The notes below the pieces were generated by a model. The model saw nothing but the letters and a program-made list of their open reading frames with translations, was not told where the DNA came from and did not search any database. A stretch of 64,000 bases of DNA. It comes from UMGS1052 sp045532035. Lineage in GTDB: Bacteria > Bacillota > Clostridia > Oscillospirales > CAG-382. Positions 50,459 to 57,461 of this stretch are shown here, in pieces; the first letter of the stretch is position 1; each line of letters begins with the position of its first letter. The position numbers were made by a program, and so were the translations under genes. Location: positions 1 through 64,000 of the forward strand of contig JAZSFD010000048.1 of assembly GCA_045532035.1 (NCBI GenBank), given 5' to 3'.

Positions 50459-51379
50459 TTACACCCACTTTCCAATATCAATCCCCGAAAACAATCTGTT
50501 CTTGCAGTTGTACCAGTGAAAAAATATATTTTCTCGATAATAATCTTCTTTGAGTTCGTTCCCTTTGATAGCAAGTAAATTCCTGTGAAGTTTTTTCTCG
50601 GTATGTTCGTTTCTTTCGGACAAGGAATAAATATCAAAAATATTTTTAATATTTATATCTCCGAAAATGTCCTCAACCGCTTTTTCCGTTTTCGTGATAA
50701 TCTCCGAGAGTTTGTCGGCATTTTTGTTTGTGCCGAACACAGCGAAGTGCAGACATATCCTGCCGTCATTGAAGCTTGCAGATTCAACATACACATCATT
50801 ACTACGCAGGGTAAGCAAGTCATCTGACTTTACTCCTTGTCCGTTCAACTTTTCCTTTCGTCCTTTGATACTGCCCTTGATAAAAGCAATTTTCCTGTCA
50901 AGCTCATCAATGCTCCATTGAAGCGTTGAGAGATTGCTTTCTCCGTGTTGATTGAGGAATGTATATATCCTGTTAAGAATATCCCTGCTGTGATGTGGCT
51001 GAAAATACGAAAAGTTGCTCATGGTCAGCCGTGACTGAATTTTGATTAGCTCGTCTGGATTATAACGCTGTAACATCATTTCACACCACAGGGCGTTATG
51101 CAAAAGCATTTTGACTGTGATTCTTGCCTCTTTGTTTTCAAGGCAGAAATAGCTGAACACACTATGTTTTAATATAATAATGAAGTTTCTTCCTATTTTT
51201 TGCTGTTTGATTAACTTATGTTCAATCATTGAGTTAAGTATGTACGAAGCGTTCTTGCCTATCAGCTTTGCGAAATGTGTTCGGAAGATAACACCGCCAC
51301 AGCCGAACAAAGCAATATAGAACTGCTTGTGGTACGTCCTTAACAATTCACTTTGTATTCGTGTCTGAATCTCATTCAT
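50459..51379 (-). CDS. Replication/relaxation-like protein of the element, second gene
   Basis: A 306-residue protein with an N-terminal winged-helix-like region ('FAKLIGKNASYILNSMIEHKLIKQQKIGRN', about residues 35-70), a central helical part and a C-terminal alpha/beta part ('ICLHFAVFGTN'). The general layout resembles plasmid replication-relaxation proteins of Firmicutes elements, without a clear catalytic motif. AGGGGG is 7 nt before the ATG. It is 15 nt after the similar 197-residue gene, so both are in one operon. Confidence 0.5.
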   Translation of the reverse strand: MNEIQTRIQSELLRTYHKQFYIALFGCGGVIFRTHFAKLIGKNASYILNSMIEHKLIKQQKIGRNFIIILKHSVFSYFCLENKEARITVKMLLHNALWCEMMLQRYNPDELIKIQSRLTMSNFSYFQPHHSRDILNRIYTFLNQHGESNLSTLQWSIDELDRKIAFIKGSIKGRKEKLNGQGVKSDDLLTLRSNDVYVESASFNDGRICLHFAVFGTNKNADKLSEIITKTEKAVEDIFGDINIKNIFDIYSLSERNEHTEKKLHRNLLAIKGNELKEDYYRENIFFHWYNCKNRLFSGIDIGKWV

Positions 51380-51394
51380 TAAAATTCCCCCTTT

Positions 51395-51988
51395 CTATAT
51401 TCGTTCCATTTCTAAGTTCCCGCCAATCGAGGCAACAGCCTCAATCTTCGCCTGTATTTCCATTTCTCCGTATGAGCTTGTTACCACCTCATAATAGCTG
51501 TCAATGCCGTACTGCAAGTCTGGCATTGAAATGCTGTGGTCTTGCAGGGCGTTATATAACTGTTCGTACCTTTCGTACTCTCGGCTGTCGAGTAATTCCT
51601 GCAATCTGTCACGGAACTGGTCTCTGATTTCCGATTCCGTTCTCATAGTGGAGCGTTCTTCTGCTGACAACGACAGTATCTTGTTCATAAGCTGAATGTC
51701 GTGTTCAACCCCTGTGGAAGAATAGAACTTTCTATCGGCAAGGCTGTCTATATGTTCCCGAACCCAGAGCTTTCCTTGTTCGGATATACGGTATATCTCT
51801 TGACGAACACCGTCTTTTGAAGTGTGGGAACACTTCTCAATCGTTTTGTCAAGCACGAAATTCTTGAGGCGATTAGACGAAATGAATTGAAGTGCCTGTT
51901 GTTTTGTGCAAATCCCCGAACAGCGTAGGCTGTTAAGAAAGTCAACGTCACGATGATTGACGGTTTGCACATAATGTGATTTTCTCAA
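51395..51988 (-). CDS. Replication/relaxation-like protein of the element, first gene (TTG start)
   Basis: A 197-residue protein. The N-terminal half has a winged-helix-like pattern ('HRDVDFLNSLRCSGICTKQQA', 'RQEIYRISEQGKLWVREHI'), where the second part is the wing typical of replication-relaxation proteins; the C-terminal half is helical and charged. The TTG at 51988 is preferred because AAGGAGGTGA is 4-8 nt upstream. The 120-bp nested hairpin region lies just before this ribosome site, in its leader. Confidence 0.55.
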   Translation of the reverse strand: MRKSHYVQTVNHRDVDFLNSLRCSGICTKQQALQFISSNRLKNFVLDKTIEKCSHTSKDGVRQEIYRISEQGKLWVREHIDSLADRKFYSSTGVEHDIQLMNKILSLSAEERSTMRTESEIRDQFRDRLQELLDSREYERYEQLYNALQDHSISMPDLQYGIDSYYEVVTSSYGEMEIQAKIEAVASIGGNLEMERI

Positions 51989-52011
51989 AAAATCACCTCC
52001 TTGTACGCTCC

Positions 52012-52131
52012 TGCGAGACCGAGCGAAATGAAACAATTTAAGTAACATTCACGGCATCGGGAATGTGGTAGCTCTGCTGACTTAAATTGTGTGTGATACT
52101 TTTGGTATCACGAGTGTAGCGAGGTCTCGCA
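52012..52131. repeat. Nested inverted-repeat region: candidate oriT, replication origin or regulatory leader
   Basis: Four pairs fold into one structure. The outer stem is TGCGAGACC/GGTCTCGCA (52012-52020 and 52123-52131) and the middle stem ACAATTTAAGT/ACTTAAATTGT (52033-52043 and 52080-52090). Two inner hairpins are ACATTC/GAATGT (52045-52050 and 52061-52066) and GTGATAC/GTATCAC (52093-52099 and 52105-52111). It is gene-free and sits immediately upstream of the replication/relaxation-like operon. A cruciform of this kind is common at transfer or rolling-circle origins. Confidence 0.7.
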
Positions 52132-52378
52132 AGAAAATATTAAATATATTTTTATTATTCTACTGTAATGAACATCGTTTTATAACTAAATACCGACAAA
52201 AACAGACATTTTATTTGGTTGGAACATATTTTGGGGTATTTAGTATCTGTTGTCACAAAAAGAAAATGACCGCCGACAAAATATCGTGCGGTCTATAATT
52301 ATGCCGTTATATTCGACAATCCTCGACAGTATAATCTAATATCCAATAAAGATATAGATATATGAGAGGAGAATGGAT

Positions 52379-52909
52379 ATGAGCATGGAGATTTATCTCA
52401 CAAATCTTGGAAAGTATGTAGAAGGCTGTCTTGTCGGACAATGGGTTAAACTACCTATTGATGAGGACAAGCTTAACGACATACTGGAAAGAATCGGTAT
52501 TAACGAGGAATATGAGGAATTCTTTATCACGGACTACGAATCGTCCTTTGTGGGACTTCGGGACATCTTAGGGGAGCATGAGAACATTGAAGCACTCAAC
52601 GAGCTTGCGGAGATGTTAGAGTCTCTGTCTGACGATGACGAAGACAAGCTAAACGCAATTCTCGAATGTGAAAGTTGCAGGGGAGTTTCCGACATCAAAG
52701 AGCTTGTTGAACGGCTTGACGAGTTTGACCTCATCACCGACATAAACGGCGATGATGACCTTGGGCGATACTTGATTGATGAATGTTGCTGTCTTTCTGT
52801 CCCCGCACATTTGCAGAACTACATAGACTATGAAAGCTATGGCAGAGATGTACGCTTGGAAGCTAATATCACCTACACTTCTTACGGCTGTTTGTTTGAT
52901 AATAGATAA
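52379..52909 (+). CDS. ardA: Antirestriction protein ArdA
   Basis: A 176-residue, very acidic protein that mimics bent B-form DNA and blocks type I restriction enzymes. Family signatures are 'IYLTNLGKYVEGCLVGQWV', 'LPIDEDKLNDILERIGI', 'EEFFITDYESSF' and 'NIEALNELAEMLESL'. Such proteins protect mobile DNA on entry into a new host. The ATG at 52379 has AGAGGAG 7 nt upstream, better than the ATG six bases earlier. It stands alone on the plus strand between the mobilization operon and the xis-int pair. Confidence 0.9.
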   Translation: MSMEIYLTNLGKYVEGCLVGQWVKLPIDEDKLNDILERIGINEEYEEFFITDYESSFVGLRDILGEHENIEALNELAEMLESLSDDDEDKLNAILECESCRGVSDIKELVERLDEFDLITDINGDDDLGRYLIDECCCLSVPAHLQNYIDYESYGRDVRLEANITYTSYGCLFDNR

Positions 52910-52914
52910 AAAAT

Positions 52915-52965
52915 CCGTCTAAACGGATTTGAAGTATTTACTTTTTGAAAAAAATATGTTATTGT
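52915..52965 (+). promoter_or_regulatory. Element promoter with shared operator, copy 3 (xis-int)
   Basis: CCGTCTAAACGG (52915-52926), 10 bp, TTTACT (52937-52942), 17-bp spacer, TATTGT (52960-52965). It drives the excisionase-like gene and integrase. The site lies directly after the ardA stop codon. Confidence 0.7.
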
Positions 52966-53027
52966 GTATATAGAACGACACAGCGGGTGTCTTTCAAATA
53001 ACTATAATTCTGAAAGGAGTTCTATAT

Positions 53028-53300
53028 ATGATAAATAACACAATTATAATGACAGACAACAGCGGAGAAGTTTCCGTTACAAAGGATATTAAGCTTTACA
53101 CAGTACAAGAGGTTGCAGACATTCTTGGGGTGAATAAAACAGCGGTTTATGGTCTTATTAAAAGAGGAGAGCTTCCAGCGATAAAGCTTGGTACAACCCG
53201 AATAAGACATAACGCTCTTGTTTTATTCCTTGACAAGATTGAAAGTAATGGTTACCCACAGCCAGAATGCAGAATTTCACAGACACTTAAAGGGGCGTAA
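53028..53300 (+). CDS. Excisionase-like helix-turn-helix protein
   Basis: A 90-residue protein with a MerR/excisionase-type HTH ('LYTVQEVADILGVNKTAVYGLIKRGELPAIKLGTTRIR', split here as 'TVQEVADILGVNKTAVYGLI' and 'GELPAIKLG'). Such proteins bind attachment-site arms and steer the integrase toward excision. It is 3 nt upstream of the integrase gene. AAAGGAG precedes the ATG. It could also be the regulator that binds the shared operator. Confidence 0.85.
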   Translation: MINNTIIMTDNSGEVSVTKDIKLYTVQEVADILGVNKTAVYGLIKRGELPAIKLGTTRIRHNALVLFLDKIESNGYPQPECRISQTLKGA

Positions 53301-53303
53301 GCT

Positions 53304-54848
53304 ATGGCAAGAGAAGTTCATGTAGGTAAAGCTGCTATTACTAAGAATGGCGAGCCTACAAAGAAATTTACTTGGTATTATCGTTTTGAGCGAAAAGATG
53401 TTGCCCCCGATGGCAGACGTCAATTTACGAAGAAACGAGGATTCAGAACAAGAGATGAGGCTCTTGAAGCAGGTCAGATTGCAATGGCTCTTGATTATGG
53501 TATCAGCACTCCTGCGGTAAATACTCCGCAGGAGACAAAGCCAGAGAACAAGTATGCAAGTATGACATTTGAAGACTACATAATCAATGTATGGATTCCC
53601 AACAATCAAAGGTCTTGGAAATCTACTACGCTTGAGGGGTATAGGAAGAAACTAAAGAACCAAGCATTCAGCAAGTTCGGTAATACTCCTATATCAGCAA
53701 TCACAGGGGAAATGCTAAGTAATTATTTTGATACGATTTACATTAACACATCTACCGCAATAAGCTCTATTGACAATTTACGTTCTCTTTTATCACAGAT
53801 ATTTAAGTATGCCGTTCTTAACAGGCATATTGAATATAATCCGATGATAAGTGTTAAAAAGCCGAATTTTCGGGTTGAAACAAGCGTGCCGAAAGAAAAA
53901 CAGGTACGAGATGCGATAAGCGAAGAAACCTTAACCGCAATATTTGAAAGATTCCCAGAGGGAAGTCCTGCTCATTTGCCACTGAAATTATGCTGTATAG
54001 CAGGGTTAAGAGTAAATGAGGCTTTAGGTCTTGCGTGGTCTGATATTGATTTTGAAAAGCACAGAATGTTCGTCAGACGACAGATAGTCAAGATTCAAAA
54101 AGAGCATGAGCTTACTCCAAGAGAAAAAGAGATGGTTGAGAAGCACCCCGAACTTGCTTCTTTTAGTATGACTTGTTCAAATCCGAAATATGATTCAAAA
54201 CGAGTTATCCCTCTTTTTCCAGAGCTTGAAGAACTGTTGCTTCGTGAAAGGAAACGTCAGATAGAGCAAAAGGCACTATTCGAGGAAAACGGTGTTGAAT
54301 ACAAGCAGTATTTCTATACAAAGGCAACTGCTCCGAGCTACACTCTTGACTATGAGGAGTTCATACGTTTAAAAGAACGCATGGATTTTGAAGATGGAAT
54401 TGTAAATACGAAAGGCATAGGCTATTCTATTGACTTTGTATGCAGACGAGATGATGGAGAGCTTGCTACAATACACACAGCAAACCATGTGTCCCGTGTT
54501 GTACATGGCAAAGAAAAAGAGCCTGCTATTTCCGAAACATTCAACATTCATTCTCTTAGACATACTTTTGCATCAAGGCTCAGAGCAAGTGAATTTAACG
54601 GAAGCGAACACTTGATACAAGAGTTCATGGGGCATAAGTCCGAAAGAGAAACAAAAGACTATATGCACATATCGGAAAGTGAGTTTGCTTCTGCTACTGC
54701 CAGAATAGGCACAAGTAAATCAAAGGTAGATACCGTACTTGAATTTATCCGACTTCAAGGATTAAATGCTTCAGATATTTCGGAGTTGAGCTTGCGTTTG
54801 AGTACGCTCAATTCCGAGAGTTCTCAACTTAATACCGAGCAAAACTAA
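53304..54848 (+). CDS. int: Tyrosine recombinase (integrase) of the element
   Basis: A 514-residue phage-type integrase, longer than usual because of an insertion of about 90 residues in the catalytic domain (about 300-400). An N-terminal arm-binding region ('KKFTWYYRFERKDVAPDG') and an SAM-like core-binding domain precede the catalytic domain. Catalytic residues are Arg236 ('GLRVNEALGL'), His416 and Arg419 ('HSLRHTFASR'), His444 ('MGHKS') and Tyr453 ('DYMH'). It would act on the 36-bp att cores. A strong terminator follows. Confidence 0.92.
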   Translation: MAREVHVGKAAITKNGEPTKKFTWYYRFERKDVAPDGRRQFTKKRGFRTRDEALEAGQIAMALDYGISTPAVNTPQETKPENKYASMTFEDYIINVWIPNNQRSWKSTTLEGYRKKLKNQAFSKFGNTPISAITGEMLSNYFDTIYINTSTAISSIDNLRSLLSQIFKYAVLNRHIEYNPMISVKKPNFRVETSVPKEKQVRDAISEETLTAIFERFPEGSPAHLPLKLCCIAGLRVNEALGLAWSDIDFEKHRMFVRRQIVKIQKEHELTPREKEMVEKHPELASFSMTCSNPKYDSKRVIPLFPELEELLLRERKRQIEQKALFEENGVEYKQYFYTKATAPSYTLDYEEFIRLKERMDFEDGIVNTKGIGYSIDFVCRRDDGELATIHTANHVSRVVHGKEKEPAISETFNIHSLRHTFASRLRASEFNGSEHLIQEFMGHKSERETKDYMHISESEFASATARIGTSKSKVDTVLEFIRLQGLNASDISELSLRLSTLNSESSQLNTEQN

Positions 54849-54881
54849 AACCTCTTTGGAATGTTATCCAGAGAGGTTTTG
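54849..54881 (+). terminator. Terminator after the integrase gene
   Basis: CCTCTTTGGA pairs with TCCAGAGAGG (one G-T pair) with a 6-nt loop, followed by TTTTG. Flanking A and T runs extend the stem. Confidence 0.8.
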
Positions 54882-54890
54882 TTATGTGTA

Positions 54891-55421
54891 TTATTGGAGT
54901 TTTGGTTGGTTATTATTTTGAAGCTCTTTTATAGACTCTTCCAAATTTTGTATTCTCCACTCTAAATTGTTATTTGTGACAGCAAAAGACGATTTCATTT
55001 CAGTTTTAATCTGTTCCAGTTGGAGTTCGAGTAATTCTTTATCTACACAATTACTGTCAATGCTTTCTATCTGCTTTTCCATATATTCAACACGCTGCTC
55101 TAACAGTGCGGAATCTCTCCATAAGAACAGTGTTGCTGTTCCAATCGCTACAATTATTGAGCAAATGACAGTAGTTAGAACATTTTGTCTAATCCAATCG
55201 ATTATTCTAAAACGAAGAGATTTAGGCTTGATTTTGCTTTTATTATCAATACTATCATTTTCTTCTTCGATTGAATCAGCAGTACCCTGTAAGTATTTGT
55301 TAGGATTGGGATAAGTATCATCTATATGAGGGGTGGGTGATGATAAGAAATTTCTATACCCAGAATACTGTGCTTGGTTTTTCCTTTTCAGTTTACTTAA
55401 GTTAGAATTTCTTTTTGCCAT
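54891..55421 (-). CDS. Membrane-anchored coiled-coil protein, unknown function
   Basis: A 176-residue protein with a basic N-terminal third, one membrane segment (about residues 82-103, 'TTVICSIIVAIGTATLFLW') and a Glu/Gln-rich coiled coil to the end (about 105-170). No known domain. It overlaps the upstream 229-residue gene by 20 bp, so the two are translationally coupled and probably work together. Very A/T-rich, like the rest of the element. Confidence 0.6.
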   Translation of the reverse strand: MAKRNSNLSKLKRKNQAQYSGYRNFLSSPTPHIDDTYPNPNKYLQGTADSIEEENDSIDNKSKIKPKSLRFRIIDWIRQNVLTTVICSIIVAIGTATLFLWRDSALLEQRVEYMEKQIESIDSNCVDKELLELQLEQIKTEMKSSFAVTNNNLEWRIQNLEESIKELQNNNQPKLQ

Positions 55422-56091
55422 TTTGAACCCCGTTAATCACATTTAAAATATCCGAATTATAATTGTCATTAGCATTAGTAATAAACTTATCTATGCAATC
55501 CCTAACATCTGCACGAACGGGAATATAATGGGCTTGATAATCATACAAAATCCCACGTGTATTTTCGTCCATATTCCTTACAGTATATATTTTGTTTATA
55601 AAATCCGAGTTTTCTGCAAATAAACTACCTTTAACTGTTCCCTCTTTTTTTGCAAATCGAAAATCCATTATATCTCCAACGGTTGGGTTAAAATATTGAG
55701 AAGAAAACTTTTTAATCTCTTGTTCTGTGAGTGTTGTATCATACACAATTCCCAAACGCCTTACTACTAATTCGTATTTTGAGATAATCTGAGGGATTAT
55801 TTGTTTTGAAATCCGTTTTATAAACATTTTGTATTCGTCATTGTAGTTTGAATCAATAGTTTGAGAGAAAATAAGATTGTTAGATGATAATGTTAATGAA
55901 TGATTGAATTGTGGATTATACAACTTTCTTTCAGTTGTGTAGTTGGGAGAAATATTAGTAAAAAACTCTGCACCCAATAGGGTGTCTTTTCCATACAGAA
56001 TGTCATCAGCTATCTCTCCCCAATAATCAAGGATTTTAAAACTTCTGTTAAACAATACGCCAAATGTCAGCTGTTTTATACTATCGCTCAT
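55402..56091 (-). CDS. Hypothetical cargo protein, loosely like TIGR04255-type proteins
   Basis: A 229-residue soluble protein. The central part ('RISKQIIPQIISKYELVVRR', 'LGIVYD') has the feel of the TIGR04255 family found sporadically in mobile and defence-rich DNA, but the match is weak and read by eye. It is followed with a 20-bp overlap by a membrane-anchored coiled-coil protein. A soluble sensor plus membrane partner is a common design in small defence systems, which is an inference only. Confidence 0.5.
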   Translation of the reverse strand: MSDSIKQLTFGVLFNRSFKILDYWGEIADDILYGKDTLLGAEFFTNISPNYTTERKLYNPQFNHSLTLSSNNLIFSQTIDSNYNDEYKMFIKRISKQIIPQIISKYELVVRRLGIVYDTTLTEQEIKKFSSQYFNPTVGDIMDFRFAKKEGTVKGSLFAENSDFINKIYTVRNMDENTRGILYDYQAHYIPVRADVRDCIDKFITNANDNYNSDILNVINGVQNGKKKF

Positions 56092-56183
56092 TTTTACACC
56101 GCCAATAATTATTACATTTTCATGCTAATTATATCACTTTTTCATTGTTATTGCAACAATATACCGCATTATTTTATGTTTTT

Positions 56184-56345
56184 TTACAAAACGTCTGCAC
56201 GAGACAAGATTTTAAGTATTTCCAACATTTCTAATGTAAGGTTTAATTCACCATTCTTGTCAAAAACTATGAGACCTTTGTTTATTAGTCGTTGTACCAA
56301 GTGTTTATAGTCTTCTGGGATATCTTCTATGTTTTTGTATTTCAT
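56184..56345 (-). CDS. Small protein resembling a short phage/amidase-associated domain
   Basis: A 53-residue protein ('MKYKNIEDIPEDYKHLVQRL', 'LNLTLEMLEILKIL'). The 'DIPEDYKHLVQRLINKGL...NLTLEML' pattern resembles the short segment 'DVPAWAxxTIxKLVDKG...LNLSEDML' found at the end of phage amidases and as stand-alone small proteins in Firmicutes prophages. GAGGTGA is 5 nt before the ATG. It is the rightmost gene of the element. Confidence 0.6.
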   Translation of the reverse strand: MKYKNIEDIPEDYKHLVQRLINKGLIVFDKNGELNLTLEMLEILKILSRADVL

Positions 56346-56424
56346 ACCACTCACCTCATGATGTTTTCTTATATAACACAATATGTAAGTATTGTTTCCA
56401 AAATTCTTTTTTATATAATAAGCA

Positions 56425-56444
56425 AATGGTCACATTTGGTCACA
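56425..56444 (+). repeat. Right arm-type sites: two tandem decamers
   Basis: AATGGTCACA and TTTGGTCACA in tandem, the same orientation and nearly the same sequence as the left pair, ending 103 bp before attR. Confidence 0.6.
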
Positions 56445-56547
56445 CGAAAAAATTACACCTGATACTAACAGGGTAAAATAACATCAAATAATCCCGTTTT
56501 CACCGTAAAATCACGCCAAAATACGCATATAATAGCGGTAAATCGAG

Positions 56548-56583
56548 GGGTAACAACCCCATGGTTGGTGCTACAGTTGCTGT
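56548..56583 (+). repeat. attR core, 36-bp direct repeat
   Basis: Identical to attL (45756-45791) over 36 bp. It is the start of the displaced host gene end. Confidence 0.88.
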
Positions 56584-56614
56584 TGCGGTTGCTGTTGAAG
56601 AAAGCGCGAAGTAA
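56549..56614 (+). pseudogene. Displaced original 3' end of the GGGtGRT gene
   Basis: Twenty-two codons in frame encode 'GNNPMVGATVAVAVAVEESA' then Lys and stop, matching the end of the GGGtGRT gene except for its last few residues and silent changes. The original terminator (56632-56667) follows. This is the part of the chromosomal gene cut off by the integration. Confidence 0.88.
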
Positions 56615-56631
56615 TTCATATTTAACAGCAG

Positions 56632-56667
56632 AAAACTCCGTGTTTCAAGACGAAACACGGAGTTTTT
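56632..56667 (+). terminator. Original terminator of the GGGtGRT operon
   Basis: A 15-bp stem (AAAACTCCGTGTTTC with GAAACACGGAGTTTT) and 5-nt loop. Now separated from its operon by the element. Confidence 0.9.
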
Positions 56668-56691
56668 GTTTGTAAACAACCGAAAAAGCGC

Positions 56692-56720
56692 TTGACTCCT
56701 GCATATGGATAATGTATAAT
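56692..56720 (+). promoter_or_regulatory. Sigma-A promoter of the small lipoprotein gene
   Basis: TTGACT (56692-56697), 17-bp spacer, TATAAT (56715-56720). The gene starts 134 bp later, so the leader is long; no known riboswitch was recognised in it. Confidence 0.8.
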
Positions 56721-56854
56721 ATGTGCAAGGACACCTCCGAACGGTTGATCAACACTCGGATATGTTCGTCGTTTGTCAGAAAAGCCGCATTCATTTCTTT
56801 CTGTATGTGGAAATGATTGGATTAGTTAATCAAAAAATATACGGAGGTAAGACT

Positions 56855-57280
56855 ATGAAAAAACTTTTATGGTTATTAACTGCTATTATAATATGTGTTT
56901 CGTTGGTGTCTTGCGACGAACAATCACCTGCGGAAGATAATTTAACTAATGAAGATAATACAACAGTTGACCAAAACCAACCCGCAGAAGATGCCGCTGA
57001 GATCGAAATCAAAATTGATTTTGTTGCAGAACAGCTTGGTTTGACCGACGAATCGGAAGTTTTGTACGGCTTGATAGGTGCTGTTGCGGGAAAACAGTAC
57101 AGCAACGGAAACATTGAGCTTTATCAGTTTGATGAAAACAGCCAAGCCTATAAAGATCTTATCGGCAGAAAAACTTATTTAATTCCCGCTGCATACAAGA
57201 ACGGAGTTGTTCTCATATTCGCTTTGGGTGTAGAAACAGATACTGATCTTGTTGATGCGTTTAATGCGTTGGAATTTTAA
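56855..57280 (+). CDS. Small lipoprotein, unknown function
   Basis: A 141-residue lipoprotein with a lipobox ('VSLVSC', Cys near residue 20), an acidic Asn/Glu/Thr-rich linker (about 21-48) and a small alpha/beta domain ('VAEQLGLTDESEVLYGLIGA', 'KTYLIPAAYKNGVVLI'). The domain suggests a secreted binding protein; no family could be assigned. GGAGGT is 6 nt before the ATG. Single-gene unit with its own promoter and terminator. Confidence 0.75.
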   Translation: MKKLLWLLTAIIICVSLVSCDEQSPAEDNLTNEDNTTVDQNQPAEDAAEIEIKIDFVAEQLGLTDESEVLYGLIGAVAGKQYSNGNIELYQFDENSQAYKDLIGRKTYLIPAAYKNGVVLIFALGVETDTDLVDAFNALEF

Positions 57281-57313
57281 TCCGAATTTATTGTTGAATT
57301 TTAAGCCTTAAAC

Positions 57314-57352
57314 AAAAAGATTTCCGATCAAAACCCGTCGGAAATCTTTTTT
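57314..57352 (+). terminator. Terminator after the small lipoprotein gene
   Basis: AAAAAGATTTCCGA pairs with TCGGAAATCTTTTT, followed by more T. It is also usable in the other direction for the convergent GH gene. Confidence 0.85.
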
Positions 57353-57461
57353 CTTGACTTATTTATTTGCTCAAAGCATACTAATAAAGACCAATAGAGC
57401 AGTCGAACTCTTTTTCAAATGCCGAGATAAACCCTTATAAAAAAGCTTTGATCCGTTGCCA

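Larger units (their letters stand above)
45756..56583. mobile_element. Integrative mobilizable element inserted in the GGGtGRT gene 3' end
   Basis: About 10.8 kb lie between two 36-bp perfect direct repeats (45756-45791 and 56548-56583). The element encodes a tyrosine recombinase and an excisionase-like protein near its right end, ArdA antirestriction protein, an HUH-type protein, two replication/relaxation-like proteins, a nested hairpin region that could be an origin, and unknown cargo. No type IV secretion genes, coupling protein or capsid genes were seen, so it would need a helper to transfer. The DNA is visibly more A/T-rich than the flanks. All of its genes fall inside the repeats. Confidence 0.88.

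Noticed and set aside
50244..50519. A 91-codon plus-strand frame after the antisense-direction promoter
   Set aside because: It lacks a ribosome site and overlaps in antisense both the 40-residue frame, which has a good ribosome site, and the end of the 306-residue gene. Its product has no protein-like pattern.
45756..56583. A complete conjugative element or prophage
   Set aside because: No type IV secretion, coupling protein, capsid, portal or lysis genes were found; only mobilization, replication-like and integration functions are visible.
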